Shown: positions 17,567 through 27,513 of the stretch, piece after piece
How positions within the stretch are numbered: the first letter of the stretch is position 1
Layout: each line of letters begins with the position of its first letter
NCBI GenBank assembly: GCA_963840785.1
Contig: CAWJAF010000003.1
Coordinates: 496,001 to 560,000 of the forward strand
Direction: 5' to 3'
DNA: 64,000 nt
Origin: JALYOK01 sp963840785
GTDB lineage: Bacteria > Pseudomonadota > Gammaproteobacteria > Burkholderiales > JALYOK01
Made by a program: the position numbers and the translations under genes
The notes under the pieces: model-generated
Databases searched by the model: none
What the model saw: only the letters and a program-made list of their open reading frames with translations
What the model was told of the DNA's origin: nothing

Positions 17567-19063
17567 AGTTGCGCCACAATATTGAACGTAAACGTAGAAC
17601 CCGCGCCAGGCTTGCTTTCCAGCCACATCTTGCCGCCATGCATCTCGACGAATTGGCGCGCCAACGTCAGGCCCAGGCCGGTGCCTTCGCGCGTAATGTT
17701 GGGGCTGCCACCCGCTTGCCGGAACGCTTCGAATATTTTTTCCTGAGATTCCGGCGCGATGCCGATGCCGGTATCGCGCACCGATACTTGCAAGCCTTCG
17801 TCCGTCGCCTTCGCGCTGACCGTCACGCTGCCGCCTTCGGGGGTAAACTTCACTGCGTTGGAAAGTAAGTTCAACAAAATCTGTTTAAACTTGCGCTCGT
17901 CGCCGCTGAATTCGCCTAACTGCTCGTCCATTTCTAACGTGAGTTGGATGCCATGCCGCGTTGCGCGTTCCTTGATCAATGTAACTGCGCTCTCGACGGC
18001 TGACGGCACATCAAACACCTCAATCAATAATTCCATGCGCCCCGCTTCAACTTTGGCTAAATCCAACACATCGTTAATCAACGAAAGCAAGTGTTGGCCA
18101 GAGGAATGAATATCGCGCAAATACTCGGCTTGCTTTGGGTTAAGCTCCCCGTAAATGCCATCGTTCAATACTTCGGAAAAGCCAAGAATGGCGTTCAATG
18201 GCGTGCGCAACTCGTGCGACATGTTGGCTAGAAATTCTGATTTATGGCGATTCGCCATTTCAATCTGCTCGTACAATCGTCCTAGTTCATCGCTCATGCG
18301 GTTTAAGTTCGAAGCGAGTGTGCCGAGTTCATCGCGATTCACGACGGTAACTGGATTGGAAAATTGCCCTTTGCCGATTTCGTTAAAACGCAATTCCATC
18401 TGCCGAACTGGTGCAATGATCGAGCCGGAAATTGCGTAGCCAAGCAACAGCGCGAGCAAAGTGCTCGATAACGCAAATCCCGCGACGATGTATTGCGATT
18501 GTTTATATAGCGCCGCGCTGGCCTCGGCACTACTCACCATTTCCACTTCGGCTTTGTTTACCAATTCGTTGGTCAGCCGCTCTAACCGATTCGCTTGGGG
18601 CGTAACCTTTTCGATCTGGATACGCCGGCCACCTTCCACATCACCGCCGCGAATGAGTTCGATCTGCCGCGTGACCGCGTTGACAAAAATGTCGTACTCA
18701 CTGCGCACGCGTCGCAGCAACGCAATTTCGTCCTTAGCCAAATATTGCAAACGGTCCAGGTCATAGCCAAATTGATTGATTTGGCGCAAAACCATTTCGA
18801 GGTTCTCAGCGTCCTGCTGCAATAGCGCCGTCGAAACGCCATACAACTGCACCAGCGTGTCGTGACTTAATTGCCGGTAAGCGGCGATCTTGCGCTGCAA
18901 CTGCGCCGATTCCGCCACGCGATGCTCGATCTGACGCAGAGCGCGCAGGCTGATCAATCCATCGGCAATTAACAGCCCAACGACCGTCAAAAACGCGACG
19001 AGCAATTTCGCGCGAATATTGGCGCGATATTCGCGCGACAAATCCGGGCAACCAGCGAATCAT
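17551..19063 (-). CDS. Membrane sensor histidine kinase with HAMP domain (N-terminal frame break)
   Basis: The main frame starts at a TTG at 19041, but an ATG at 19063 overlaps the SCO1-like stop as ATGA. Removing one G near 19047 joins it as MIRWLPDLSREYRANIR, so 19063 is preferred. A first membrane helix (LLVAFLTVVGLLIADG), a periplasmic helical sensor of about 150 residues, a second helix (VAGFALSSTLLALLLGYAI) and HAMP precede HisKA (HELRTPLNAILGF) and HATPase (NLLSNAVKFTPEGG, DTGIGIAPE, GTGLGLTL). The enzyme autophosphorylates on His and should pass phosphate to the adjacent receiver protein. The input may come from the SCO1-like or binding protein encoded upstream. Confidence 0.92.
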
Positions 19064-19675
19064 CGAATTTTCGGCTTTTCCCGAATTAAAGCGCGCAGGT
19101 CAGCAAGAAACTCGTCGCGATCAAACTGCGTGCCTTGATACTGCACGCGGATAATACCGTCCCGATCGATAAGCGATGTTAGAAATGTATGATCGATCGA
19201 TTCGTCCGCCTGCCGTTTCACATACACCGCATAACGCCGCGCCAACTCTGCGATTGCGGCCGGTGAACCGGTGAGAAACGACCATGCCCTCAAGATCCGC
19301 ACCGAAATTGTACGCGTACGCTTTCAACACTTCCGGCGTATCGCGTGTAGGCTCAACCGACACGGCGATAAATCGCGGAGTTTCTTTTTGCTCCAAAGAA
19401 AATCGACGCTGGATGTCCACCAACTTTGCAGTGAGGACCGGACATTCACTTCGACAGGTTGTGAAAATGAAAGTCAGAACAACCGGTTTGCCGCGCAGGT
19501 CCGCCCACGCAAGTGGGCGGTTGTCTTGTGTCGTTAAGCTAAACGACGGCGCTGGGCCGATACGCGGTAACTCCGTTTCCTGGGCGAAGCATTGCAAGGA
19601 GAATGGCGAAAGAAAAATCGCCGCAAGCACATAGCGTAGCTTCAACGATAATTGCGCACCGAATAGGGTCGCCAA
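19060..19675 (-). CDS. SCO1/SenC/PrrC-like periplasmic copper or redox protein (frame-interrupted)
   Basis: An N-terminal hydrophobic signal (YVLAAIFLSPFSLQCFAQ) precedes a thioredoxin-like domain with TFIFTTCRSECPVLTAKL, holding the C-x3-C copper/redox pair, and an ISVEPTRD-type block (AVSVEPTRDTPEVL). The frame shifts near 19290; deleting one A gives EGWSFLTGSPAAIAEL and leads to DHTFLTSLID with the conserved third ligand His. Start is a TTG at 19675, 2 bases after the previous stop. SCO proteins deliver copper to cytochrome oxidase or sense redox state. The lack of oxidase genes and the tight coupling to a histidine kinase suggest a signalling role, as proposed for PrrC/SenC. Confidence 0.82.
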
Positions 19676-19677
19676 GA

Positions 19678-20703
19678 TTAGGCCTTCAATTCACGCTTAA
19701 TTTCGTTTAAGAATCGCCAATCGGTGCTTTGGTCGATCAACTTTTGAGGGGACGTTTTGATCATCCCAACTTCGTGTAAGCGCAACGCATGAAAGCGCAA
19801 AGAGTCTTCCGGTTCCGCTTCGCGCCAACGCGTGTAAGGCAGACGCTTCATCACTTCCAACCCAATTTGGAACCGTGGTTCGTAAAGTTTGTCCGACAGA
19901 AATCGCGCAACCCTTTGTGGATCGTCCGCGCACATGTCTGCACCTTTCAGTATTGCACGCAAGACGCGCTTTGTCGCCACGGGGTTTCGTTGAACAAACT
20001 CGCGATTCGCCGCGACCATACAACAAAAATATTGCGACCACGGTCGATCTTGCGCGGTATTAACGATAATTTGTCCAATCTTTCTCGCCCGTAATTCTGC
20101 AGGTTGTTGGCCATATCCAAGAAATGCATCTGCTTTACCATCAGCAAACAAATTCATTGCATCTAAAATATGTTCCCCGACGACCCAATTAATATCGCGC
20201 TGCGGATTCATACCAACATAAGCCAACATGCTGGACAGAAACACATGATCGCCGTTCCGCGAATATTGGATCGCGACGGTCTTACCTTTCAAGTCGCTGA
20301 TCGCTCGCACCCGCTCATTTGCAAATAATTCGTAACAACCCGCATGAACGCCCGCAAGCAAGACAATCGAGTCTACCGGCGTCCAAATGCGGAATCAACC
20401 CGGGCAGATCCCACATCGTCATGTCTGCTCGACCTTCTGCGAGCAGCACGCGGTCCGTTTCTCGTTCCTAACGGGAGGTACTCGATATCGGTGAATCCCT
20501 CCATACGCAGAAGTTCTTCGGCAAGGTATTGTGGCGCCGTACAAATTGAAGGCGCGTGGGTGATCCGAATCGTGTAGTTTTCTCGACATTTCCGTCCATT
20601 GCGGCCAACGCAATTTGGGCGGAAAAGGCTCCTGCACTGACGGCTGCAATTTGCGCCAGTAAGTTTCTACGATCTCATGGTTAAGCGGCGTTAAATCCGA
20701 CAT
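19678..20703 (-). pseudogene. Tat-exported NMT1/THI5-like ABC-type substrate-binding protein (several frame breaks)
   Basis: The ATG at 20703 follows GGAGG. A twin-arginine-like signal (DRRNLLAQIAAVSAGAFSAQ), then YTIRITHAPSICTAPQYLA, MEGFTDIEYLPLGT, and GRADMTMWDLPGLIPHLDAG appear in successive frames. The last 228 residues are in one frame (HAGCYELFANERVRAISDL, YVGMNPQRDINWVV, ADAFLGYGQQPAELR). This is the NMT1-like family that binds nitrate-, sulfonate- or thiamine-precursor-type ligands. At least four shifts are needed, more than in other genes here, so true decay cannot be excluded. No transporter permease or ATPase is adjacent, so it may serve the histidine kinase as a ligand sensor. 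Confidence 0.7.
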
Positions 20704-20734
20704 CACGTTTCCTCCAAACTAATAATCCCAGTTT

Positions 20735-21874
20735 CTATCCGGCAAACAATTTGTATGCGCGGAGAGTCGCGGCTTTATAGTTGGACGAAAATTCATTCAG
20801 GAACTGGCTAATTGCCTCTCCCAATGCAACCGTTGCTTGCGGATCGCCATTGCAGCAAATCAGGTGACCGGCGAGAGAATCAATATGCGCGGCCCCGAAT
20901 TTGGAATCGTCTTAACTTGCGTCAAGACTTGTTGAGGGGGCATAAATTGATCATCTTCGTTATAGATGAAAAGCGTCTTAGCTTTGACGGAACGAAGTGC
21001 CTGCATGAGTCGCCATTAAAACCCGGCGTATCCCCAAGCCAACCTAGCCATTGTGACTTGCTAAGGTAATAGAGATCCCGTGCATCCTGAACGTCGAGAT
21101 AGTATTCGCCCCAGTTATTGCGCCATTTTTGGTAAGCCTCCGGCGAATCATGTTACGTTCCCACCAATCCCGCGTGTAAAAGTATGGGATAAGCACACCT
21201 GACGCATTTGCCGCACACACTTTTGGATTGCTGTCATAGTTTCCGCCGTCCCAGCCAGCACAATTCTCAAGGACAGATTGCATTTGTGCTCCAAAGAAAA
21301 ACCCTTGGGTTCCCCACAACGCCCCTCCGGAAATAGGGAAAATTCCGCTCATAAAATCAGGGTAGCTCGCAGCCAACTGAACCGAGTGTCGGCGCCCGAT
21401 CGAAATCCCTGAAATAGCAAGCAGATGAGAAATTTTAAGACCCTGTGTTACAAGCTTATATTCCGCTTTAATAATATCGCGTGCGTTGTAATTGGAAATT
21501 TCATTTTCATCCCGAATTGCTCGGGCTCGTCGAATGTTCGAATGTCGTCTGGGTAGCACCAAACGTATCGGAACATATGACGAAATATTTATTCGTGTCC
21601 AGCGCTTTGCCGGGCCTAATCATATGGTCGACTAGATGGTGATTCACGCCAAACCCATGCATAAACAAAATCGCATTGTCCTTCTTCGCATTGAGTTTGC
21701 CATGTGTAACATACGACATTTTAAGATTGGGAATCACCCCACCGCGTTCGAATTTTAATTCTCCCAGTGAGGCGAATTGGTGTGGCGCCTGGTCCGGCCA
21801 GTGCGCGACGGCAAATTGCGCTTGGGTCACAGAAAAATACCGGATGCGGCAATGATTTTGGTGAATATGCTCAT
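20735..21874 (-). CDS. Secreted MetX-like alpha/beta hydrolase (frame-interrupted)
   Basis: An ATG at 21874 after GGGGAG opens a signal peptide (MSIFTKIIAASGIF), then a shift near 21830 leads to VTQAQFAVAHWPDQ. The body has the homoserine-acetyltransferase-like pattern: GGVIPNLKMSYVTHGKLNA, NAILFMHGFGVNHH and a nucleophile region HLLAISGISIGRRHSVQLA in which a normal GxSxGG elbow is blurred by another break. A third frame gives VKAKTLFIYNEDDQFMPP and AGHLICC, holding the catalytic Asp and His. MetX enzymes are cytoplasmic, so a secreted relative probably hydrolyses esters or transfers acyl groups in the periplasm. It is the first gene of the minus-strand cassette with the binding protein 32 bases downstream. 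Confidence 0.7.
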
Positions 21875-22158
21875 GACTATTCTCCCCAGATAAGACATTC
21901 ATCGGTGAAATTTCCAAGCCCGGCTGTAGCACCCAGGCCGCTTACCGAATGCGTCAATTGAATTTGTACCATGTCGATTCTCCTTTGAAAAGAACTCCCC
22001 GTCTATCGGGCTTGTTTCGGCGTTCAGCGGCTAAGGAGCTGCAACGCGCGACGAAGCCAGATTACGCGTCGCCGACTGACGGCGGACTGACGGATTGGAG
22101 ATAAGAATTGTGGATGCCTAGATCTCGGCTGTTACGTATGCGCGCGTTTCAATAGCGA

Positions 22159-22210
22159 GGGGAATGGCCTGAAAGCCGCGCCGGTATTGGCTCTAGCCTT
22201 AGGCCACCCC
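22159..22210. other. Long imperfect hairpin in the gap before parD
   Basis: Three consecutive blocks pair across the element: GGGG with CCCC, GGCCT with AGGCC, and AGCC with GGCT. No T-run follows, so a simple terminator is not clear. The rest of the 510-base gap (21875-22385) shows no gene. Confidence 0.35.
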
Positions 22211-22385
22211 GTCAGGCCGATCAATGCGCCATTGAGTTATATGACCTTTAGGTACTGTAGGTTGGCCGTGAGGAACGAACGCCAATATTCGTTTCTCTTC
22301 AATTACCGGTATGGATAAAATTGGCAAGGATTGCCAATTGTAGGTCTTGGTACTAGGGTTGAGTACGATAATTTGAGGAGCTGGT

Positions 22386-22649
22386 ATGACAATCAACATC
22401 AATTTAACACCACAACTTGAAGCAATGGTGCGCGATAAGGTGGCCGGCGGTTTGTATGGCTCGGCCAGCGAAGTCGTCCGCGAAGCCTTACGCTTAATGC
22501 AAGAACAGGATCAACTACGCGCAATGAAATTGGCGCAACTGCGCAGCGATATTCGGGCCGGTGTGGAAAGCGGAACCGGCGGCGAACTTGATGTCGCGGC
22601 GACCAAGCGCCGAGGGCGCGAGCGCCTGGCCAAGACCACGAAAATTTAG
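22386..22649 (+). CDS. parD: ParD-family antitoxin
   Basis: The 87-residue product begins with a ribbon-helix-helix (MTININLTPQLEAMVRDKV), followed by SASEVVREALRLMQEQD, the standard ParD/CC2985 layout, and a charged toxin-binding C-terminus. GAGGAG lies 5 bases before the ATG. ParD represses its own promoter and neutralises ParE. The toxin gene that follows 8 bases later is damaged, so this may be an orphan antitoxin in practice. Confidence 0.9.
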   Translation: MTININLTPQLEAMVRDKVAGGLYGSASEVVREALRLMQEQDQLRAMKLAQLRSDIRAGVESGTGGELDVAATKRRGRERLAKTTKI

Positions 22650-22657
22650 GTATCAAT

Positions 22658-22965
22658 ATGGCGCGTGTAAACAAAACTCGCCTCGCCGAACAAGATTTGG
22701 ATGACACTAGTTTCACATCGCCTTCGACAACATCGAAGCTGCCGACCGCGTCCTTGATGAAATTGCGGAAGCATGTGGTTTGCTCGCGCGGCACAAATAA
22801 AAGGGACGCGCACCGCCTGAGTTAGCGCCCGATCTACGATCCTTTCCGGTTAAACGCTTTATTTTGTTTTACCGACCCGATGCCGATGGTATAGAGCTTG
22901 TCCGTGCCTTGGACGATGCACGCAATGTGGACGGGATATTTGACCTGAATATCTCCGATCCATGA
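22658..22965 (+). pseudogene. parE: ParE toxin, degraded
   Basis: The ATG at 22658 opens MARVNKTRLAEQDLDD, then one T is missing near 22711. The next frame reads HIAFDNIEAADRVLDEIAEA and then hits an in-frame TAA at 22798. After the stop the same frame continues with KGRAPPELAPDLRSFPV, FILFYRPDADGIELVR and a C-terminal VDGIF, all typical ParE blocks. A read error can explain the shift but not the stop. In ParE this position normally precedes the G-R-x-R-P-E-L segment, so the truncated product would lack the active half. The toxin therefore looks inactive beside an intact antitoxin. Confidence 0.75.
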
Positions 22966-23086
22966 CAGTCGCAATTGGTTTTCAAGATAGTCAATCGAAC
23001 TACACCCCTTGCGTTGCAGGGAGGGAACCATCAAATTTCCGAGTGTTTGCGCTTCTTTGATAAGAATTGGTTGATCGAAACCAGTA

Positions 23087-23115
23087 TTTTGTATATCCTT
23101 ATAAGATATACAAAA
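23087..23115. promoter_or_regulatory. VapB operator palindrome
   Basis: TTTTGTATATC and GATATACAAAA are perfect 11-base arms around CTTATAA. The site ends 10 bases before the vapB start and overlaps any promoter there. Antitoxins of the AbrB type bind such palindromes to repress their own operon. Confidence 0.65.
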
Positions 23116-23125
23116 GGAATATCTC

Positions 23126-23473
23126 ATGAAAGCTTCAAGCCTTGCAGGAAAGCTACCGACCGACACCAAAACTACCACGGTTTTCGTCTCGGGAAACAGC
23201 CAAGCTGTTCGGTTGCCGAAGGAATTTCGCGTGAACGCCAAAACCGTTGAGATTTTTCGGCGCGGCGATGAGATTGTGTTGCGCGAGCGGCCGCGAACGG
23301 TTGGCGATGCGTTGGCGAATCTCCCGACGCTTTCGAAGGATGAAGCCGCCGATGTTGATGCGATGATAAAAAGCGCTAAAGCAAGATTGCCGCCACTCGA
23401 AGATCGCGATTTTTCTTGGATGGGCAGCACGCCAACCCGCAAGACTAAAGCCAAAGCGACGCGCTCAAAATGA
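23126..23473 (+). CDS. vapB: VapB-type antitoxin with AbrB/SpoVT fold
   Basis: The 115-residue product has the swapped-hairpin DNA-binding signature TTVFVSGNSQAVRLPKEFR near residues 21-38, followed by VEIFRRGDEIVL, typical of VapB. An extra basic C-terminus (TPTRKTKAKATRSK) is longer than usual. AAAGGAA lies upstream of the ATG. The stop overlaps the vapC start (ATGA). A perfect palindrome upstream is the probable operator. Confidence 0.9.
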   Translation: MKASSLAGKLPTDTKTTTVFVSGNSQAVRLPKEFRVNAKTVEIFRRGDEIVLRERPRTVGDALANLPTLSKDEAADVDAMIKSAKARLPPLEDRDFSWMGSTPTRKTKAKATRSK

Positions 23474-23871
23474 AATACCTGCTCGATACGGATACGTTCA
23501 GCGAGATGGTCAAAGGCGTTAACGCAAAAATTGTCAAACGCCTGGATTCCTTGCAAACGGGAGACTCAGGTTTGTCGGTTATCACGCGTGGCGAAATTGC
23601 GTTTGGTGTCCGCATCCATTCGCTCAAGACATCGGCTAGACAACGCTTGGATCGTTTGCTCGACGTGATCGAAACGTTGCCGTTACCCACGAACGCCGCG
23701 AATTACTATGGCGAGTTGCGCGCTCATCTGCGGCGCCTTGGAACACCCATCGGCCCGAACGATCTTTGGATTGCCGCGCATGCGCGTGCAGCGAATCTAA
23801 TTTTGGTCACGAACAATGTTGGCGAATTTTCGCGAGTGCCGAAACTTAAGCTGGAGAATTGGATTGCTTAG
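23470..23871 (+). CDS. vapC: VapC-type PIN-domain toxin ribonuclease
   Basis: The 133-residue PIN domain keeps the acidic active site: Asp6 in LLDTDTF, Glu42 in TRGEIAFG and Asp98 in GPNDLWIAAHA. The predicted action is Mg-dependent cleavage of tRNA or other RNA when VapB is degraded. The gene is intact and translationally coupled to vapB, so the module appears functional, in contrast to the ParDE module just before it. Confidence 0.92.
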   Translation: MKYLLDTDTFSEMVKGVNAKIVKRLDSLQTGDSGLSVITRGEIAFGVRIHSLKTSARQRLDRLLDVIETLPLPTNAANYYGELRAHLRRLGTPIGPNDLWIAAHARAANLILVTNNVGEFSRVPKLKLENWIA

Positions 23872-23948
23872 CGGCTCGCACTGAATGTTATGGCTTGCCC
23901 CTACCCTAACCTGGTAGCATCGTCCAAACATAACAACGCGAGGATAAA

Positions 23949-25541
23949 ATGACAGCCCAACCCAGTACCGAAGCGATCTTGCACGGCCCCGCTCTCGCCA
24001 ACAAAATTCCGTCCGTGACCTTGCCCGCATTTATCCGCGGGCACGCACGCCAACGGCCAAACGCGGTTGCATTGGTCGACGCCGCAAGTGGCCGCAATTA
24101 CACCTATGGCGCGCTCGATCACTTGATCGGCCGCTTCTCCGCCGGGCTGGCAGCGCAAGGTTTTAAGCCTGGCGACACGCTGCTGATGTTCGCACCGAAC
24201 TTGCCCGAATGGCCGATCGTAGCGCTTGGCGCGATGGCCGCCGGCGGCGTGGTGAGCGGCGCGAATCCGATGTATAACGCTGCCGATCTTGCCCATCAAA
24301 TGCGTGATGCCAATGCCAAATTTGTATTCACCGTTCCGCTATTCTTGCCGTTGGTGCGCGAGGCGGCTGTGGCAGCGGGTTGCGAGAAAATAATCCTGTT
24401 TGGCGAAGCGGAAAGCGCGCTGAGTTTCGCGGCTTTACTCGCTTGTATAGATCCTGAGCCGAGCGTGCCCGCCGATCCCAACGCGATCGCGGCGCTGCCC
24501 TACTCGTCCGGCACGACCGGCTTGGCCAAGGGCGTGATGCTGACCCATCGCACACTGGTATCAAATATTTGTCAATTCAACGAAGCATTTCCGTCGCCCG
24601 ATGCGAGCCCGGTAGTGCTGGCCTTCTTGCCGATGTTTCACATCTTTGGCTTTACCATCGTCACGCTGTGCGGATTCGCTTTGGGCGCTAAACTCGTGAC
24701 CGTGCCGCGATTTGAACCCGAACCCTTCTTGAAGGCCATTGCGGATTTTCGTGTAACGCATTTGTTCGTCGTGCCGCCGGTGATGCAATTTCTCGCCGGA
24801 CATCCGATGGTGGATGCCCATGATCTGTCTTCAATCAAACTCATCGGCTGCGGTGCAGCTCCATTGGGTGCGGCACTGGAAAAGAAAGTCAGCGAACGTT
24901 TGAAATGCCCCGTGGCACAGGGCTTTGGCATGACGGAATCGTCCGGCTGCGTCACGATTTCGCACCCCGACCGCGTTCGTCCAGGCACGAGTGGCCAATT
25001 GATCCCCGGAACGCAAGGCCGCATCGTCGATCCCGAAACGGGCATCGATGTTGCGCGTGGCATGACCGGCGAATTTTGGTTCCGTGGGCCACAAAACTTT
25101 AAGGGCTATTTGAACAAGCCCGACGCAACCGCCGAGACGATCACGACGGATGGATGGGTGCGCACTGGCGACATCGGAACCTTCGACGCGGATGGCCATT
25201 TGACTATCACCGACCGGCTCAAGGAATTGATTAAGGTAAAAGGTTTTCAAGTGCCGCCGGCAGAACTTGAGGCGCTGCTGTTGACCCACCCTTTTATCGC
25301 GGATGCCGCGGTGATCGGGCGGCCCGATGAGCGCGCAGGCGAGTTGCCGATTGCCTATGTGGTCAGCCGCGGCGAGATCGATGGAGATGAAATCAAAACA
25401 TGGGTGGCTGCACGCGTGGTTGAATACAAACAACTCGGCGCCGTCGTTTTGTGTGAGGCGATCCCCAAAAATCCGTCCGGTAAGATTTTGCGCCGCATAT
25501 TGCGTGCGACGGATGCGGCGCGAACCAATGCGTCAATCTAA
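23949..25541 (+). CDS. 4-coumarate/fatty acid-CoA ligase-like AMP-forming enzyme
   Basis: A 530-residue ANL enzyme with LPYSSGTTGLAKGVMLTH, GFGMTESSG, WVRTGDIGTFDADGHLTITDR, LKELIKVKGFQVPPAELE and the C-terminal NPSGKILRR with catalytic Lys. The KVKGFQVPPAELE hinge and overall length are typical of 4-coumarate-CoA-ligase-like and medium-chain acyl-CoA ligases. It adenylates a carboxylic acid and forms a CoA thioester in the cytoplasm. It stands alone between vapC and the convergent TRAP operon, so the substrate cannot be inferred from neighbours. Confidence 0.9.
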   Translation: MTAQPSTEAILHGPALANKIPSVTLPAFIRGHARQRPNAVALVDAASGRNYTYGALDHLIGRFSAGLAAQGFKPGDTLLMFAPNLPEWPIVALGAMAAGGVVSGANPMYNAADLAHQMRDANAKFVFTVPLFLPLVREAAVAAGCEKIILFGEAESALSFAALLACIDPEPSVPADPNAIAALPYSSGTTGLAKGVMLTHRTLVSNICQFNEAFPSPDASPVVLAFLPMFHIFGFTIVTLCGFALGAKLVTVPRFEPEPFLKAIADFRVTHLFVVPPVMQFLAGHPMVDAHDLSSIKLIGCGAAPLGAALEKKVSERLKCPVAQGFGMTESSGCVTISHPDRVRPGTSGQLIPGTQGRIVDPETGIDVARGMTGEFWFRGPQNFKGYLNKPDATAETITTDGWVRTGDIGTFDADGHLTITDRLKELIKVKGFQVPPAELEALLLTHPFIADAAVIGRPDERAGELPIAYVVSRGEIDGDEIKTWVAARVVEYKQLGAVVLCEAIPKNPSGKILRRILRATDAARTNASI

Positions 25542-25588
25542 TCGATGCCTGTAGAACCGCACCAGTATTGGATATACAGGCAATACTT

Positions 25589-25714
25589 TTAGTGGTTAAA
25601 GTAATGCGCCGGTACGATCCGCCAGCCATTGGAGCGTTGGATGTGATAGGTTCGGCCGGAGCTGCCTTCCGTGGAATACGGTTCGAAAAAACACGTTCCT
25701 TGGAAATAGTACAT
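25589..25714 (-). CDS. Possible 41-residue protein downstream of dctM
   Basis: An ATG at 25714, 6 bases after the dctM stop, opens MYYFQGTCFFEPYSTEG and continues as a plausible small polar protein to a stop at 25589. There is no recognised family and no clear ribosome site, but coupling to dctM is possible. It could also be chance. Confidence 0.3.
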   Translation of the reverse strand: MYYFQGTCFFEPYSTEGSSGRTYHIQRSNGWRIVPAHYFNH

Positions 25715-25720
25715 CGCTGC

Positions 25721-27025
25721 CTACTTAACAAATTCCGGCGACAACCAGCGCGGCAACGCTAGAAAAATATCCGGCGCGACGATGATCAAAATCAATACCG
25801 CTAACATGGGCATTAACATGATCATCACATCCTTCATCACATCGATCAAACGTACTTTCGCAATGGCGCACGAGATCAGCAAGCACAAGCCATAGGGCGG
25901 TGTGACGAGGCCAAAGGCAAGCGACACAATGCCAATCAGCGCGAAATGAATCGGATGCATGTTTACCGATTCTGCGAGCGGTTGCAGGATGGTTCCGACG
26001 ATAATAATCGCCGGAATCGCGTCGAGAAAACAACCCACCACGAGGAACACGAACGCAATGAAAAATCCGGTGCCGCTCAGACTTAAATCCCACGAGGTGA
26101 CGGTCGACAGTAACGCTTTTGGAATTTGGTAATAGGCGAGCAACCAGCCGAAAACGGATGCGGTGCCAACGCAAAACAGCGCGACCGACGCAAGGCGGCC
26201 CGTATCTAAAAACGCTTCATGCAACTCTTTTCGCCCCAATTCGCGATAGAAAAATATCGACAACCCGAGCGAATAAAGCACGGCTATCGCAGCGGATTCG
26301 GTCGCGGTGAACCAGCCGAACACTTTGCCGCCGATGATAATAACCGGCGTCATCATGGCGGGAACAGACACCAGCGCCGCTGCGCCAAGCTCTTTCAACG
26401 TCGCTCGCGGATAAGTTGGGTAGTTGCGCAACTTTGCATAGGCGTGAACCGTCAGCATCTGTACCGCGCCCAACAATAGCCCCGGCAATATGCCCGCGAT
26501 AAACAGTCCGCCAATCGACACCGACAACACGCCGCCCCACACGATCATCAAGATGCTTGGCGGAATAATCACCGCGAGCACGGCCGATACGGCGGTAATC
26601 GCAACTGAGAAACTGAGGTCGTAGCCCTCCTTCACTTGAGCGTTAATGAAGAGCTTGCCTTGGCTTGCGGCGTCTGCCGTGCTCGATCCGGAAATTCCCG
26701 CGAAGAATATGCTGAGCACTACGTTGACTTGCGCGAGGCCGCCGGGAAAATGCCCGACCAACGCGCGCGACATGCGCAACATGCGATCGGTGATACCGCC
26801 GGCATTCATCAAATTTGCCGTCAACAGAAAAAACGGCACGGCGAGCAAAATGAAGGAGTTATAAGCCTTGAAGGTTTCGTTGAACAACACCATCGACGAA
26901 AGGCGCTCTTCGAACATCAACACCGGTACGCAGGCTAGGCCAAGCGCGAACGCGATCGGCACGCGCAAAAACATCAACAGGAAAAACAGGCCGAACAGAA
27001 CGATACTTGCTTCGCCCGGACTCAC
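25721..27025 (-). CDS. dctM: TRAP transporter large permease DctM
   Basis: A 434-residue polytopic protein with about twelve hydrophobic segments and the DctM blocks ISGSSTADAASQGKLF, VIIPPSILMIVWGG, and LVTPPYGLCLL. The start is a GTG that overlaps the dctQ stop. It forms the ion-coupled translocation channel together with DctQ and takes substrate from DctP. Confidence 0.95.
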   Translation of the reverse strand: MSPGEASIVLFGLFFLLMFLRVPIAFALGLACVPVLMFEERLSSMVLFNETFKAYNSFILLAVPFFLLTANLMNAGGITDRMLRMSRALVGHFPGGLAQVNVVLSIFFAGISGSSTADAASQGKLFINAQVKEGYDLSFSVAITAVSAVLAVIIPPSILMIVWGGVLSVSIGGLFIAGILPGLLLGAVQMLTVHAYAKLRNYPTYPRATLKELGAAALVSVPAMMTPVIIIGGKVFGWFTATESAAIAVLYSLGLSIFFYRELGRKELHEAFLDTGRLASVALFCVGTASVFGWLLAYYQIPKALLSTVTSWDLSLSGTGFFIAFVFLVVGCFLDAIPAIIIVGTILQPLAESVNMHPIHFALIGIVSLAFGLVTPPYGLCLLISCAIAKVRLIDVMKDVMIMLMPMLAVLILIIVAPDIFLALPRWLSPEFVK

Positions 27026-27513
27026 GAGCGAATAGCGCCGCGCAGCACGCGAAAATCTTCGGCAAATTTCTCAGCTAAGAACAACACCCAAAATGCGCCG
27101 GCCAACGGCCAAGCAATGAAGATCAGCCACATCGGAAGCTCTGCCAACTCAGACGTTTGATCCGCACCGAATAGCGCAAACTGGTAGCCGAAATACAAAA
27201 ACACGACGGCGAATACGAACATTGAAGTATGGGTAATGATACGCAACACGGCGCTCGCTCGGGGTTTGAGTGACGGCACCAAATCGACATCGAAATGCGT
27301 CCCCTCGCGTACCGCAATCATCGCGCCGATCATGATCATCCAAATAAAACAAAAGCGCGCCAGCTCTTCGGTCCAAATATAACGAGGAATGAAGCCCACG
27401 TAACGCGAGAAGATTTGCAGCATAACCGGCACGATCAATATCGCCACGCTTGCGACCAGCAACCATTTCAGCAAGCTGTGAAGCGGATTGAGTAAAGCTG
27501 AAAAACGCGTCAT
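27022..27513 (-). CDS. dctQ: TRAP transporter small permease DctQ
   Basis: A 163-residue protein with four hydrophobic segments and the family pattern RYVGFIPRYIWTEELARF and MIGAMIAVREGTHFDVD. Its ATG overlaps the dctP stop (ATGA) and its stop overlaps the dctM start, so the three transporter genes are translationally coupled. Confidence 0.93.
   Translation of the reverse strand: MTRFSALLNPLHSLLKWLLVASVAILIVPVMLQIFSRYVGFIPRYIWTEELARFCFIWMIMIGAMIAVREGTHFDVDLVPSLKPRASAVLRIITHTSMFVFAVVFLYFGYQFALFGADQTSELAELPMWLIFIAWPLAGAFWVLFLAEKFAEDFRVLRGAIRS

Noticed and set aside
22199..22402. Minus-strand frame overlapping the parD start
   Set aside because: It begins inside parD, has no ribosome site and no recognisable family.
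25393..25731. Minus-strand frame of 112 codons overlapping the CoA ligase gene end
   Set aside because: Most of it is antisense to the intact ligase; a shorter frame in another phase is the only plausible gene there.
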